A stretch of 64,000 nucleotides of DNA from Salinicola socius (GTDB taxonomy: Bacteria > Pseudomonadota > Gammaproteobacteria > Pseudomonadales > Halomonadaceae): assembly GCF_001937195.1 (NCBI RefSeq), contig NZ_MSDO01000017.1, positions 124,001 to 188,000 on the forward strand, written 5' to 3'. The notes below the pieces were generated by a model. It saw nothing but the letters and a program-made list of their open reading frames with translations, did no database searches and was not told the origin of the DNA. The position numbers and the translations under genes are program-made. Below are positions 8,410 through 17,272 of this stretch, in pieces (positions within the stretch are counted from its first letter, which is position 1; each line of letters opens with the position of its first letter).

Positions 8410-9536
8410 GTTTCTCGAAGCCCACGAACGACTTCCGCGATGCCGGGATCGTCCAGTTCGGCACCGGACGTTTTCTGCTCGCCCATGTCGACGCGCTGGT
8501 GTCCGAATCGCTGGCAAATGGCGACAGCGACGAGCGCATTCTGGTGGTCCAGAGTTCGACTCGCGAAGAGGGCAAGCGCAAGGCGCGGCTGCTGGCCGAG
8601 CAGCGCCGCTACCCCGTGCGGATTTGCGGCCGGCGCGACGGCCAGACGATCGATCGCGAGCAGACCGTCGACAGCATCGCCGGCTGCCTGATCGCCGCCG
8701 AACAGTGGGAGGCACTCAAGCGCCACGTGGTCGAGCACGCCCGCATCATCGTTTCCAATACCGCCGACAACGGCTACGAGATTGGCGACGACTCGAGTCT
8801 CGCGGCGGTGCCGGCGAGCTTTCCCGGCAAATTGACGCAACTGCTGCGCGCGCGCTTCGAGGCCGGCAACGAGGGTCTGACGATCCTGCCCTGCGAGCTG
8901 ATCGAGCAGAACGCCCGACAGCTTAAATCGCTGGTGACCACGATGGCCCGTCGCGACGGTGAGGCGATGGCCGATAACGCGGCGTTTCTCGATTGGCTGG
9001 CCAACCGCTGCGTGTGGGCCGACACGCTGGTCGACCGCATCGTCTCGGCCCCGATCGAGCCACTCGGTGCCATCGCCGAACCCTATGCGCTGTGGGCGAT
9101 TGTCCGCCAGCCGGGCATGGCGATCCCCTGCGTCCACCCGGATGTCGAGATCGTCGATGACCTGGGCCCGCAGGCGATGTGCAAATTGCACATTCTCAAC
9201 CTGGCCCACACCTATCTGGTCGATCGATGGCAGCGCGAGGGCCAGCCGGTCGAGTTCGTGCGTGAGGCGATGGAGACCGCCGCGCTGATCGATCCGCTAC
9301 GTACGGTACTCGAGGAAGAAGTCCTGCCGACACTGTCCGCCGAGCTGCCGATGGCCCGATTGCAGAACTATCTGGGGGTGACGCTGGAGCGCTTCGCCAA
9401 CCCTTTTCTCGATCATCGCCTCAGCGATATTGCCCAGAATCACACCGCCAAGCGACAGCGACGCCTGCAACCGGTGGTGGATAAAGCACGCCTCCAGGGG
9501 CGCGCCACGCCCAGGCTCGACGAGGCGTTGAGCTGA
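8406..9536 (+). CDS. uxaB: Mannitol dehydrogenase-family protein, tagaturonate reductase-like
   Basis: NAD-dependent long-chain polyol dehydrogenase family, 376 residues. It shows the N-terminal nucleotide motif IVQFGTGRFLLAH (residues 15-27), VSNTADNGYEI and the C-terminal helical domain with KLHILNLAHTYL. The UxaB branch interconverts D-tagaturonate and D-altronate; the related UxuB acts on fructuronate and mannonate. Coupling to uxaA (start 8406 overlaps the uxaA stop) makes altronate the expected product. The length is below the roughly 480 residues of the enterobacterial enzyme, so this is a short-branch member. The symbol is assigned from context. Confidence 0.78.
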   Translation: MSFSKPTNDFRDAGIVQFGTGRFLLAHVDALVSESLANGDSDERILVVQSSTREEGKRKARLLAEQRRYPVRICGRRDGQTIDREQTVDSIAGCLIAAEQWEALKRHVVEHARIIVSNTADNGYEIGDDSSLAAVPASFPGKLTQLLRARFEAGNEGLTILPCELIEQNARQLKSLVTTMARRDGEAMADNAAFLDWLANRCVWADTLVDRIVSAPIEPLGAIAEPYALWAIVRQPGMAIPCVHPDVEIVDDLGPQAMCKLHILNLAHTYLVDRWQREGQPVEFVREAMETAALIDPLRTVLEEEVLPTLSAELPMARLQNYLGVTLERFANPFLDHRLSDIAQNHTAKRQRRLQPVVDKARLQGRATPRLDEALS

Positions 9537-9583
9537 TGGCGACAACACGAAGCATCCAAGACGACAACATCCGGAGCACGCCA

Positions 9584-10579
9584 ATGATCACCCAACGATT
9601 CTTCCGCTTGACCGCCTCGCTTACCCTGGCGGGTCTGAGCACCCTTGCGCTGACGGGCATGGCCCAGGCCGCCACCGAGATTCGCGTCGCCTATGGCAAC
9701 CAGCCGGGAGAGCCGGTCGATGTCGCGGTCAAGGCGTGGGCGAAAAGCGTCGAGAAAGCCAGCGACGGCGAGCTGACGCTCAAGGCATTTCCCGCCAGCC
9801 AGCTCGGCGGCGAGACCGAGGTGATGGAGCAGGCCCGTTTCGGCTCGCCGCTGATTACCATCACTGCCTACTCCAACTTCATGAGCTCGGTGCCGGATCT
9901 GGCGGTGCTGGATGCACCCTACCTGGCCGACGATTTCGACAGCAAGCTCAAGGTCTTCGATTCCGACTGGTTCGCCGACCAGGAGACAAAGGTAGAGTCC
10001 GCCGGCTATCACATCGTGATTCCCAACAGCGTCTACGGCGTCCGCCACCTGCTCTCGCGGGAAGCGGTCTCGACGCCGGAAGATCTGGCCGGGGTCAAGA
10101 TCCGGGTGCAGAACTCGCCGATGTACGTCGCCGCCATCAAGGCGATGGGTGCGGTGCCGACCCCGATGTCGTTGGGCGACGTCTATCCGGCGCTGGCCCA
10201 GGGGCTGGTGGACGGTGTCGAGAACCCGCTGCCGGTGCTGTACGGCGGCAAGTTCTATGAAGTGGTGAAGAATCTGAACCTGACCGCGCACATGCATACC
10301 GTCGCGCCGTTCGTCACCGGTGAAGCGTTCTGGCAGCAACTGAGTCCGGAAGATCAGCAGATCCTCACCGAGACCGGCCAGGAGATGGCCAAGAACCTGC
10401 GCGGGCTGGTCGAGAAAGAGACCGAGAAGTCACTGCAGCAGTTGAAGGATGCCGGCGTCCAGGTCCACGAGGTCGACACCGCCCCGTTCCGCGAACGTGC
10501 CCAGAAGGAGATCCCGGCGGAGTTCCCGCAGTGGAGCGAGGGGCTTTATCAAGAGGTCAGCGACATCATCAACGGCTGA
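9584..10579 (+). CDS. TRAP transporter solute-binding protein DctP family
   Basis: Periplasmic receptor of a tripartite ATP-independent periplasmic transporter, 331 residues. A clear signal peptide (hydrophobic core 10-25, cleavage after AQA at about 29) precedes the DctP/TAXI-type fold. Typical elements are FPASQLGGETEVMEQ, KIRVQNSPMYVAAIKAMGAVPTPM with the carboxylate-binding arginine, and EVYPALAQGLVDGVENP-like sequence. The ATG at 9584 is chosen because GGAG lies 8 bases upstream and the signal peptide starts there; an in-frame ATG at 9536 would give an unusual N-terminus. Membrane partners follow after a strong hairpin. The ligand is presumably L-galactonate or a related sugar acid. Confidence 0.9.
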   Translation: MITQRFFRLTASLTLAGLSTLALTGMAQAATEIRVAYGNQPGEPVDVAVKAWAKSVEKASDGELTLKAFPASQLGGETEVMEQARFGSPLITITAYSNFMSSVPDLAVLDAPYLADDFDSKLKVFDSDWFADQETKVESAGYHIVIPNSVYGVRHLLSREAVSTPEDLAGVKIRVQNSPMYVAAIKAMGAVPTPMSLGDVYPALAQGLVDGVENPLPVLYGGKFYEVVKNLNLTAHMHTVAPFVTGEAFWQQLSPEDQQILTETGQEMAKNLRGLVEKETEKSLQQLKDAGVQVHEVDTAPFRERAQKEIPAEFPQWSEGLYQEVSDIING

Positions 10580-10603
10580 TCGAGCCTCCAACCTCGCATG
10601 ACA

Positions 10604-10633
10604 GCGCCCCCGCTCCACGCCGAGCGGGGGCGC
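10604..10633 (+). promoter_or_regulatory. 12-bp-stem hairpin between dctP and dctQ
   Basis: A perfect 12-bp inverted repeat (10604-10615 with 10622-10633; loop of 6) with an almost all-GC stem lies between the binding-protein gene and the small membrane subunit. There is no T run, so it is unlikely to be a full terminator. Such hairpins commonly protect the 3' end of the binding-protein message so that it accumulates above its membrane partners. It also ends two bases before the ATG at 10635, which argues that dctQ starts at 10647. Confidence 0.75.
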
Positions 10634-10646
10634 CATGGAGTTGACC

Positions 10647-11183
10647 ATGCAAACGCTTTTCAAGGCGATCGACCGCGTGATGCGGCTCGATGAGGTCATC
10701 GCCAGCCTGGCACTGTTCGGGCTGTTCGTGGTGGCCATCGCCAATGTCTTCATGCGTTATCTGTTCTCGTCGCCGCTGGCCTGGAGCGAGGAGATCCTGC
10801 AACTGCTGATGGTGTGGGCGACGTTTCTCGGCGCCAGCGCGCTGGTGAGACGCAACGAGCACGTGCTGATCGGCCTGCTCAACGACAAGCTTCCCCCGTC
10901 ACTGGTGCGCTGGAACATTCGTATCTTCAATGTCGGCATCGTCATGCTCTGCGCCCTGGCCATGCTGTTCTGGGGGCTGGAACTGCTGCCGTTCTCGAGC
11001 TTTCGCAGCACGCCGATGCTGAGAATTCCCTACTACTGGATTCACGTCGCCATCCCGATCAGTGCCGCCATGATGCTCTACCACAGTCTGGTACGCCTGA
11101 TCACCAATGATCGGCTGGTTACCAGTGACCAAAACATGGCGTCGCCGGCAGCGATTCCCGAGGTCGCCGCCACCAAGGAGTGA
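10647..11183 (+). CDS. TRAP transporter small membrane subunit (DctQ family)
   Basis: Small integral membrane subunit of 178 residues with four predicted helices (around 18-38, 50-68, 88-110 and 128-150) and the DctQ signature RYLFSSPLAWSEEILQLLMVW. It links the periplasmic binding protein to the large DctM channel subunit. The ATG at 10647 has GGAG six bases upstream and avoids the hairpin ending at 10633; an in-frame ATG at 10635 is less likely. It is followed directly by dctM, whose Shine-Dalgarno sequence overlaps this gene's end. Confidence 0.88.
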   Translation: MQTLFKAIDRVMRLDEVIASLALFGLFVVAIANVFMRYLFSSPLAWSEEILQLLMVWATFLGASALVRRNEHVLIGLLNDKLPPSLVRWNIRIFNVGIVMLCALAMLFWGLELLPFSSFRSTPMLRIPYYWIHVAIPISAAMMLYHSLVRLITNDRLVTSDQNMASPAAIPEVAATKE

Positions 11184-11188
11184 TATCA

Positions 11189-12472
11189 ATGGCCGTTGGA
11201 ATCGCGCTCGTCGCGCTCTTCGTTCTGTTCTGCCTGGGTACGCCGGTGGCCTTTGCGCTGTTCGCGTCCAGCCTGGCCTATTTCCTGGTCGGCGCCGACC
11301 AGCCCATGGTGACGCTGATCCAGCGCCTCGCCGGCGGGCTCGAATCGATCTCGCTGCTGGCCATCCCGTTCTTCATCATGGCCGGGGTGTTCATGAACCA
11401 CTCCGGTATCACCGAGCGCCTGCTGACGCTGGCCGAGCTGCTGACCCGTCGCATGCACGGCGGACTGGCTCAGGCCAACGTGCTGTTGAGCACGTTCATG
11501 GGCGGGCTGTCCGGTTCCAACATCGCCGATGCGGCCATGAACGCCAAGCTGCTGGTGCCGAGCATGACGGCCGCCGGCTATCCCAAGGCGTTTTCGAGTG
11601 CGATCACGGCGTCATCGTCGCTGATCACCTCGACCATTCCGCCGGGCATCGCGCTGATCGTCTACGGCTACGTCAACAATGTCTCCATCGGACGGCTGTT
11701 TCTGGCCGGCGTCGTGCCAGGGGTACTGATGGCGGTCGCCATGATGGTGCTGGTATCGATCCAGTGCCGCCGGCTGGGTTATCAGAAACCGCGGCGGGAG
11801 CGGGTGTCCCGGCACGAATGGATCAGCGTCACGCGAGCCGGGATCATCGCCCTGCTGCTGCCGGTGGTGGTGATCGGCGGCATCCGCGTCGGCGTCTTCA
11901 CCCCGACCGAAGCGGGTGCCATGGCCGTGCTCTATGCCCTGATCGTCGGGCTATTCGTGTATCGCCAGATGGGCCTCGGAAGTGTTGCCCTGGCAACCCG
12001 GGAATCGCTGATGGCCTCGGTCAACGTGCTGTTCATCATCGCGGTCGCCTCGGGCTTTGCCCGCGTGTTGACCTGGGAGCAGATCCCCCAGCAGATCGCG
12101 CTGATGCTCTCGTCGGAGGTCGGCAGCGCAGTGGGATTTTTGTTGATCGCCAACGCGCTGCTGCTGATTCTCGGCATGTTTCTGGAGGGCAATGCGATCC
12201 TGATCGTGCTCTCGCCGCTGCTGGCACCCGTGGCGGCGCAGTTCGGCATCGACCCGGTGCATTTCGGCATCGTGTTCATTCTCAACGCGTCGATCGGCAC
12301 GATCACGCCCCCGCTGGGAACGGTGATGTTCACCACCTGCAGCATTACCGGTGTTTCGATAGGCGCCTTCATTCGCGCTATCGTGCCCTACTGGCTGCTG
12401 CTGGTCGCCCTGCTGCTGGTCGTGACCTTCATTCCGGCGATCTCGTTGACGCTGCCCAGCTGGGTGTTTTGA
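11189..12472 (+). CDS. TRAP transporter large permease subunit (DctM family)
   Basis: Large membrane subunit of 427 residues with about 12 hydrophobic segments. DctM hallmarks are GGLSGSNIADAAMNAKLLVPSM near 108-130, STIPPGIALIVYGY (150-165) and the C-terminal SIGTITPPLGTVMF. It carries out sodium-driven solute import. AAGGAG ends 8 bases before the ATG at 11189; the GTG at 11180 overlaps that ribosome site and is rejected. With 9584-10579 and 10647-11183 it completes TRAP system 1 of the window, in the same operon as the galactonate/altronate enzymes. Confidence 0.92.
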   Translation: MAVGIALVALFVLFCLGTPVAFALFASSLAYFLVGADQPMVTLIQRLAGGLESISLLAIPFFIMAGVFMNHSGITERLLTLAELLTRRMHGGLAQANVLLSTFMGGLSGSNIADAAMNAKLLVPSMTAAGYPKAFSSAITASSSLITSTIPPGIALIVYGYVNNVSIGRLFLAGVVPGVLMAVAMMVLVSIQCRRLGYQKPRRERVSRHEWISVTRAGIIALLLPVVVIGGIRVGVFTPTEAGAMAVLYALIVGLFVYRQMGLGSVALATRESLMASVNVLFIIAVASGFARVLTWEQIPQQIALMLSSEVGSAVGFLLIANALLLILGMFLEGNAILIVLSPLLAPVAAQFGIDPVHFGIVFILNASIGTITPPLGTVMFTTCSITGVSIGAFIRAIVPYWLLLVALLLVVTFIPAISLTLPSWVF

Positions 12473-12584
12473 GCTTGCAACACCGTTTTGGTGTGAACGC
12501 CTGCGGATACGACCATGGGCGTATGTCGACCTTTGCCGGTCGCAACCCGTGCGACGGGACAGGTAAGATGAAGTTGAACGAGCC

Positions 12585-12597
12585 AATGTTGACCATA
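12585..12597. promoter_or_regulatory. Candidate operator, 11/13 match to the palindrome at 17497
   Basis: AATGTTGACCATA lies 38-50 bases upstream of the GntR-type gene at 12635. It differs at two positions from the perfect palindrome TATGTTGAACATA found in the araD1/tctC promoter region. It has the GT-N3-AC core common to FadR-subfamily operators. A second partial core, GTTGAAC, is at 12573-12579. Autoregulation by the downstream gene is inferred. Confidence 0.4.
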
Positions 12598-12634
12598 CGG
12601 CTCAACCGACTTCGACTGCCGAGAACCGATCTTC

Positions 12635-13402
12635 GTGAAGGATGCGCCGACAACCCGCTCCCCCCAGCGCCTCAGCGTCGCTGAAGCGCTGGCCAAGGAG
12701 ATCTTCGCCGGGCATTACCAGCCCGGCGACTTCGTGCCCAAGGAGATCGATCTGTGCGAACAGTTCGCGCTCAACCGCTCGGCGGTGCGCAGCGATCTGC
12801 GTCGGCTGGTGGATGCCGGCATCATCGAGCGCATCTCCGGCTACGGTTCCCGTGTTCGGACCTATTCCGAATGGAACATACTCGATCCCCGGGTCACCGA
12901 GTGGATGGTGCGTTTCGCGACGCCCAACGCCGGCATTCAGCGCGAGATCCTGACCTTTCGACTCGATGTCGAACCCTATGTGGCGATGACGGCGGCCAAG
13001 CGCGCCACGGCGCGGGACCTGGTGGCGATCGAAGAGGCTTTCGAAGGCATGGGCCACGATTTCCACAATCCGGCGTCGGCCAACCGGGGACGCCTGCAAA
13101 GCGACCACGACGTCGCGTTTCATGTCGCCATCTTCAAGGCGACGCACAACATCGTCTGGACCCAGCTGTCGCACATTCTGAAACCCTCGATCCATCTACT
13201 GGTCGAGACGTCCAACGTCAGTGCCAGCGATCCCGAGCAGAGCCTGGAACGTCATCGGCTGCTGATGGAATGCATTCGGACCCGGCGCCCCCGAGACGCC
13301 TTTTTCGCCTCGGTGGCGGTCCTGCAGGGGACGGCCGACGCGCTGGGGATGGAGATGCCGGAAATCCTGCTGGGAGAGGTGCCGGCAGCCCTCGAGACCT
13401 GA
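12635..13402 (+). CDS. GntR/FadR-family transcriptional regulator (FCD domain)
   Basis: Regulator of 255 residues with an N-terminal GntR winged helix (about 12-78, with KEIDLCEQFALNRSAVRSDLRRL) and a C-terminal FCD ligand domain (about 100-245). It starts with GTG at 12635 with only a weak purine stretch upstream, so translation may be low. It lies 162 bases after dctM in the same orientation and probably controls this operon and perhaps the araD1/tct promoters, which share a palindrome with its own upstream region. Several other regulators of related type are encoded nearby (2945, 31270), so regulon assignment is tentative. Confidence 0.88.
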   Translation: MKDAPTTRSPQRLSVAEALAKEIFAGHYQPGDFVPKEIDLCEQFALNRSAVRSDLRRLVDAGIIERISGYGSRVRTYSEWNILDPRVTEWMVRFATPNAGIQREILTFRLDVEPYVAMTAAKRATARDLVAIEEAFEGMGHDFHNPASANRGRLQSDHDVAFHVAIFKATHNIVWTQLSHILKPSIHLLVETSNVSASDPEQSLERHRLLMECIRTRRPRDAFFASVAVLQGTADALGMEMPEILLGEVPAALET

Positions 13403-13490
13403 GCGGCGTTGCCGTTTATCGACACGGAACGATTCGTCAAATCGAGCATCACCTCTGCGATGCCCCCCGTTTCCACAAGAGGACAAGTGT

Positions 13491-14279
13491 ATGGATTTCG
13501 GTATTCGCGGCCGCTGGGCCGTCGTCTGTGCTGCCAGTCAGGGCCTGGGCAAGGGTTGCGCCATCGCCCTGGCCAGGGAAGGCGTCAATCTGGTCATCAA
13601 CTCTCGCCGGCAGGAAACGCTGGACGCGGTCGCACGGGAGCTACGCGCACTCGATCCGGCGATCGAAGTGCGGTCGGTTGCCGGTGATATCGGCGACCCC
13701 GCCATACGGGAAGCCGTGCTCTCCGCCTGCCCCCAGGTCGATATCCTGATCAACAACAACGGCGGGCCGCCGCCGGGCGATTTTCGCGACTGGAACCGGG
13801 ATGATTGGATGGCGGCACTGGATGCCAACATGCTGGCACCCATCGCACTGATTCAGGCCTGTGTCGATGGCATGGCAGAGCGCAGCTTCGGCCGAATCGT
13901 CAATATCACCTCTTCGGCGGTGAAAGCGCCGATCGATGTTCTGGGGCTGTCCAACGGCGCACGCAGCGGCCTGACCGGCTTCGTCGCCGGCACCTCGCGT
14001 CAATCGAGCCTGGCCAGTCGCAACGTCACCATCAACAATCTGCTCCCCGGCGCCTTCGATACCCAGCGGTTGCGGGGCGGTATCGACAAGGCCGCCACCA
14101 ACAGTGGTCGCACGCATGACGAGGTCGCGCAGTCGCGCCTGGCGGCGATTCCTGCCGGCCGCTTCGGCACCCCGGGAGAATTCGGTGAAGTCTGCGCCTT
14201 TCTCTGCAGCCAGCAGGCCGCCTACCTGATCGGGCAGAACGTGCTGCTGGACGGCGGCGCCTATCCCGGCACTTTTTAA
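13491..14279 (+). CDS. Atypical SDR-family oxidoreductase lacking the YxxxK motif
   Basis: Short-chain dehydrogenase fold protein of 262 residues: cofactor loop CAASQGLGKG (residues 14-23), LINNNGGPPPG instead of NNAG, and C-terminal LIGQNVLLDGGAYPG. At the active-site helix, where classical members have Tyr-x-x-x-Lys before an AGL segment, this protein reads LSNGARSGLTG, so Tyr becomes Ser and Lys becomes Arg. A recognised group of SDR-like proteins shares this divergence, so it is not simply a decayed gene. GAGGAC precedes the ATG by 8 bases. It is the last gene of the operon and its reaction is unknown. Confidence 0.85.
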   Translation: MDFGIRGRWAVVCAASQGLGKGCAIALAREGVNLVINSRRQETLDAVARELRALDPAIEVRSVAGDIGDPAIREAVLSACPQVDILINNNGGPPPGDFRDWNRDDWMAALDANMLAPIALIQACVDGMAERSFGRIVNITSSAVKAPIDVLGLSNGARSGLTGFVAGTSRQSSLASRNVTINNLLPGAFDTQRLRGGIDKAATNSGRTHDEVAQSRLAAIPAGRFGTPGEFGEVCAFLCSQQAAYLIGQNVLLDGGAYPGTF

Positions 14280-14308
14280 TCTCCAGCACGCAATACGTTG
14301 AATCAAAA

Positions 14309-14331
14309 ACGCCGGGCGACTCGCCCGGCGT
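14309..14331 (-). terminator. Hairpin terminator, bidirectional, mainly for the minus strand
   Basis: ACGCCGGGC (14309-14317) pairs with GCCCGGCGT (14323-14331) around a 5-base loop. Read on the minus strand it is followed by TTTTTG, a good Rho-independent terminator for the dehydratase transcript ending at 14362. Read on the plus strand it can also end the ten-gene operon, though the T run there is poor. Confidence 0.8.
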
Positions 14332-14361
14332 CTGGTTTGCAGCTGTCTGATATCAACCGCG

Positions 14362-16161
14362 TCAGTGATTGTCTCGCGGTAGATCCCAGGCGATGGCGCG
14401 ATATTTGGTCGCCGGCGCAAGCGTCATGCCGCGATCGAGCGGTTCGACCATCGAGCGCTGGATCTCCTGCCACGGCGTCTGATGATCGCGATAGGGATAA
14501 CCGCCTTCGGCCTCGAGCCTGGCGCGGCGTGCCGCCAGCTCGTCGACGCTGATCAGCAGATTGGCCTCGCCCCGCTTGAGGTCGATACGAATCCGGTCGC
14601 CACTCTCCAGCAATGCCAGACCACCGCCCGTTGCCGCTTCCGGCGAGGCGTTGAGAATCGAGGGTGAACCGGAAGTCCCCGACTGGCGCCCGTCGCCCAG
14701 ACATGGCAGCGATTCGATGCCCCGCTTGATCAGTGCTTCCGGCGGTTGCATGTTGACCACCTCGGCCCCCCCGGGATGCCCCACCGGACCGGCACCGCGC
14801 ATCACCAGAATGGTGTGTTCGTCGATCTCGAGTGCCGGGTCGTCGATGCGCGCATGATAATCCTCGGAGCCGTCGAAGACGGCGACCTTGCCCTCGAATG
14901 CGTCGAGATCGCCAGGGTTGGAAAGAAAGCGGCGGCGAAAATCTTCCGAGATCACGCTCGTCTTCATCAGTGCCGAGTCGAACAGATTGCCTTTCAAGTT
15001 GAGAAAGCCCGCCGACTCCACCAGCGGGTGGTCGTAGCGCAGGATGACGTCCTCATCCTGGGTCTCCTGGCCGAAGCAGTTGGCTTGCAACGTCTGGCCG
15101 TTGACGGTCAGCGCATCGCCGTGGAGCCGCCCCGCCGTCAGCAACTCATGCACCACGGCCGGAACGCCGCCCGCCCGGAAGAACTCCTCGCCCAGATAGG
15201 CGCCCGCCGGCATCACGTTGGCCAGCAGCGGGATATCGTGGCCGAGTCGCTGCCAGTCATCGTTGGTCAGCTCGATTCCGGCATGACGGGCGATAGCGTT
15301 GATATGGACGGGGGCATTGCTCGAGCCCCCCAGCGCCGAGCAGACGACGATGGCGTTCTCGAAAGCCTCACGCGTCAGGATGTCGCTCGGACGCAGATCC
15401 TCCCACACCATCTCGACGATGCGCGCGCCGGTGGCGTAGGCGACCATTGGCCGCTCCTTGTAGGGTGCGGGGATCATCGCCGAACCCGGCAGACTCATGC
15501 CCAGCGCCTCGGCCATCGAGTTCATGGTCGATGCCGTGCCCATGGTGTTGCAGTGGCCGACCGAGGGCGCGGAATCGGCGATCCGGGCCAGGAATTCGGG
15601 GTAGTCGATCTCGCCGGTGGCGAGGCGCTTGCGCAGCTCCCACACGATGGTGCCGGAGCCGACACGATCCTTGCCGCGCCAGCCGTTGAGCATCGGCCCG
15701 CCGGACAACACGATCGCCGGAATATCGGCGGTGGCGGCGGCCATCAGACAGGCCGGCGTGGTCTTGTCGCAGCCGGTGGTCAACAGCACGCCATCGAGCG
15801 GATAGCCGTGGAGCACTTCGACCAGCCCCAGATAGGCCAGATTGCGATCCAGCGCGGCGGTGGGCCGGCGCACGTTCTCGTGAATCGGATGCAGCGGAAA
15901 TTCGAACGGCACGCCGCCCGCCGCTCGAATACCGGCCTTGACCCGCTCCACCAGTTGGATGTGATGACGGTTGCACGGCGTCAGGTCGGAACCGGACTGG
16001 GCGATACCGATGATCGGCTTGCCGGAAGAGAGCTCTTCCAGGGTGATGCCGTAGTTCATGTAACGCTCGAGACACAGCGCCGTGGTGCCAGCGTGGTCGG
16101 GATTGTCGAACCACCAGCGCGACCGCAGCTGGTCGGAGGTTCGGCGGGGACGTTGGGGCAT
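14362..16161 (-). CDS. IlvD/Edd-family sugar-acid dehydratase (arabonate dehydratase-like)
   Basis: Iron-sulfur dehydratase of 599 residues that removes water from an aldonic acid to give a 2-keto-3-deoxy acid. Features of the family are [16 protein letters not shown] near 45-60 (cluster cysteine), [17 protein letters not shown] near 125-140 (second cysteine), [16 protein letters not shown] (third cysteine) and [16 protein letters not shown] near the C-terminus (substrate binding). Start at 16161: the first residues [19 protein letters not shown] resemble arabonate/xylonate dehydratases, with GAGAG upstream. The substrate may be L-arabonate, D-xylonate, D-arabinonate or L-fuconate. It forms a unit with araD1, read in the same direction 118 bases upstream. 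Confidence 0.9.
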   Translation of the reverse strand: MPQRPRRTSDQLRSRWWFDNPDHAGTTALCLERYMNYGITLEELSSGKPIIGIAQSGSDLTPCNRHHIQLVERVKAGIRAAGGVPFEFPLHPIHENVRRPTAALDRNLAYLGLVEVLHGYPLDGVLLTTGCDKTTPACLMAAATADIPAIVLSGGPMLNGWRGKDRVGSGTIVWELRKRLATGEIDYPEFLARIADSAPSVGHCNTMGTASTMNSMAEALGMSLPGSAMIPAPYKERPMVAYATGARIVEMVWEDLRPSDILTREAFENAIVVCSALGGSSNAPVHINAIARHAGIELTNDDWQRLGHDIPLLANVMPAGAYLGEEFFRAGGVPAVVHELLTAGRLHGDALTVNGQTLQANCFGQETQDEDVILRYDHPLVESAGFLNLKGNLFDSALMKTSVISEDFRRRFLSNPGDLDAFEGKVAVFDGSEDYHARIDDPALEIDEHTILVMRGAGPVGHPGGAEVVNMQPPEALIKRGIESLPCLGDGRQSGTSGSPSILNASPEAATGGGLALLESGDRIRIDLKRGEANLLISVDELAARRARLEAEGGYPYRDHQTPWQEIQRSMVEPLDRGMTLAPATKYRAIAWDLPRDNH

Positions 16162-16279
16162 GTTCGGAACTCTCGCAAGCAAATTGAAGGGGCTTGGCAG
16201 CTGCAGAGTCGCCGCCTGGCCCGCTGTACGTGAATGCAACGGTGGAAGCTGCCAGCCAGGGGCGACGATCGGTTGGGGG

Positions 16280-17272
16280 TTACAGCGCTTTCGCCGCTGA
16301 ATAGCCGAAGTCCGCTTCGCCACCCAGGGGGTTGCGCAAGGGCCTGCCCAGCGCCGGCAGATCGATCTCGTAGCGATCACCCGGCTCGACCACGATCTTG
16401 TCGGCAAAGCTCAACGTGGCAGTGCCGAAGAAGTGGACGTGAACGTCACCTGGACGACGGAAGTTCCGGTACTTGAAGTGGTGATGTTCGAGGTTGGCCA
16501 GGCTGTGGGCCATGTTGCCTTCGCCGGTCAGGAATGGCTTTTCCCATAGTGTGCGGCCGTCGCGCACGATGCGACTGGTGCCTTCCAGATTATCCGGCAG
16601 TTCACCGATGAAGAGCTCCGGGCCGAAGCTGCAGGCACGCAACTTGGAATGCGCCAGCCACAGGTAGTTGAAACGCTCGGTGACGTGATCGGAAAACTCG
16701 TTGCCGATGGCGTAGCCGACTCGCCAGGGTTGACCATCCTTGCCCACCACGTAGAGACCGGCCAGCTCAGGCTCCTCTCCGGCGTCCTGCGCGAACGCCG
16801 GGGACGGGATTTCGGTTTCCGGCGCCACCACGCAGTCGCCGTCTCCCTTGTAGAACCACTCCGGCTGCGGCCCGACCGCGCCCGCCTCGGGCTTGCCGGC
16901 TTCCACGCCCATGCGGAACATGCGCATGGAATCGGTGAGTTCACTCTCATCGACCTTGTCGGCCGAATGCATCGCCGAGCGAGTGTCGGCACTGCCGAGA
17001 TGCGTCAGCCCCGTCCCGGTGACCAGGCAATGCGCGGGATCGGGGTGCGTCAGTGGCGGCAGCAAGCGACGCTCGGCGACGATCTGTGCGTAATCGAGAC
17101 GTGTCTCGGTCAGCGCCGACTCGACTACCGAGGCCAGCGACCTGCCCTCGTCGATGGCGCGCCTGGCCAGACCGTAGACGCCCTCGTCAGTCTCGATGAC
17201 CTGGACCTCCCGATCATTGATGACCATCGCCACGGTCAGTCGGTCGTCGTTCAGGCACTGTATCAAGCGCAT
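16280..17272 (-). CDS. AraD1-family protein (FAH superfamily)
   Basis: 330-residue protein of the AraD1 group, a branch of the fumarylacetoacetate hydrolase superfamily linked to 2-keto-3-deoxy-pentonate breakdown. Visible signatures are [17 protein letters not shown] (about 84-100), EWFYKGDG, and [15 protein letters not shown] near the end. An excellent ribosome site (AAGGAGAACACG) fixes the start at 17272; ten extra in-frame codons upstream are discounted. It is the first gene of the minus-strand araD1-dehydratase pair and would act on that enzyme's keto-deoxy product, by dehydration or cleavage. It is one of three FAH-superfamily proteins in the window. Confidence 0.85.
   Translation of the reverse strand: MRLIQCLNDDRLTVAMVINDREVQVIETDEGVYGLARRAIDEGRSLASVVESALTETRLDYAQIVAERRLLPPLTHPDPAHCLVTGTGLTHLGSADTRSAMHSADKVDESELTDSMRMFRMGVEAGKPEAGAVGPQPEWFYKGDGDCVVAPETEIPSPAFAQDAGEEPELAGLYVVGKDGQPWRVGYAIGNEFSDHVTERFNYLWLAHSKLRACSFGPELFIGELPDNLEGTSRIVRDGRTLWEKPFLTGEGNMAHSLANLEHHHFKYRNFRRPGDVHVHFFGTATLSFADKIVVEPGDRYEIDLPALGRPLRNPLGGEADFGYSAAKAL

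Noticed and set aside
9536-9583. Upstream ATG extending the TRAP binding protein into the uxaB stop
   Set aside because: It would put 16 polar residues before a normal signal peptide; the ATG at 9584 has a better ribosome site.
14746-16233. Long plus-strand open frame (about 495 codons) antisense to the IlvD-type dehydratase gene
   Set aside because: Composition rich in His, Arg, Gln and Asp without family pattern; it is the mirror of a strongly conserved gene in GC-rich DNA.
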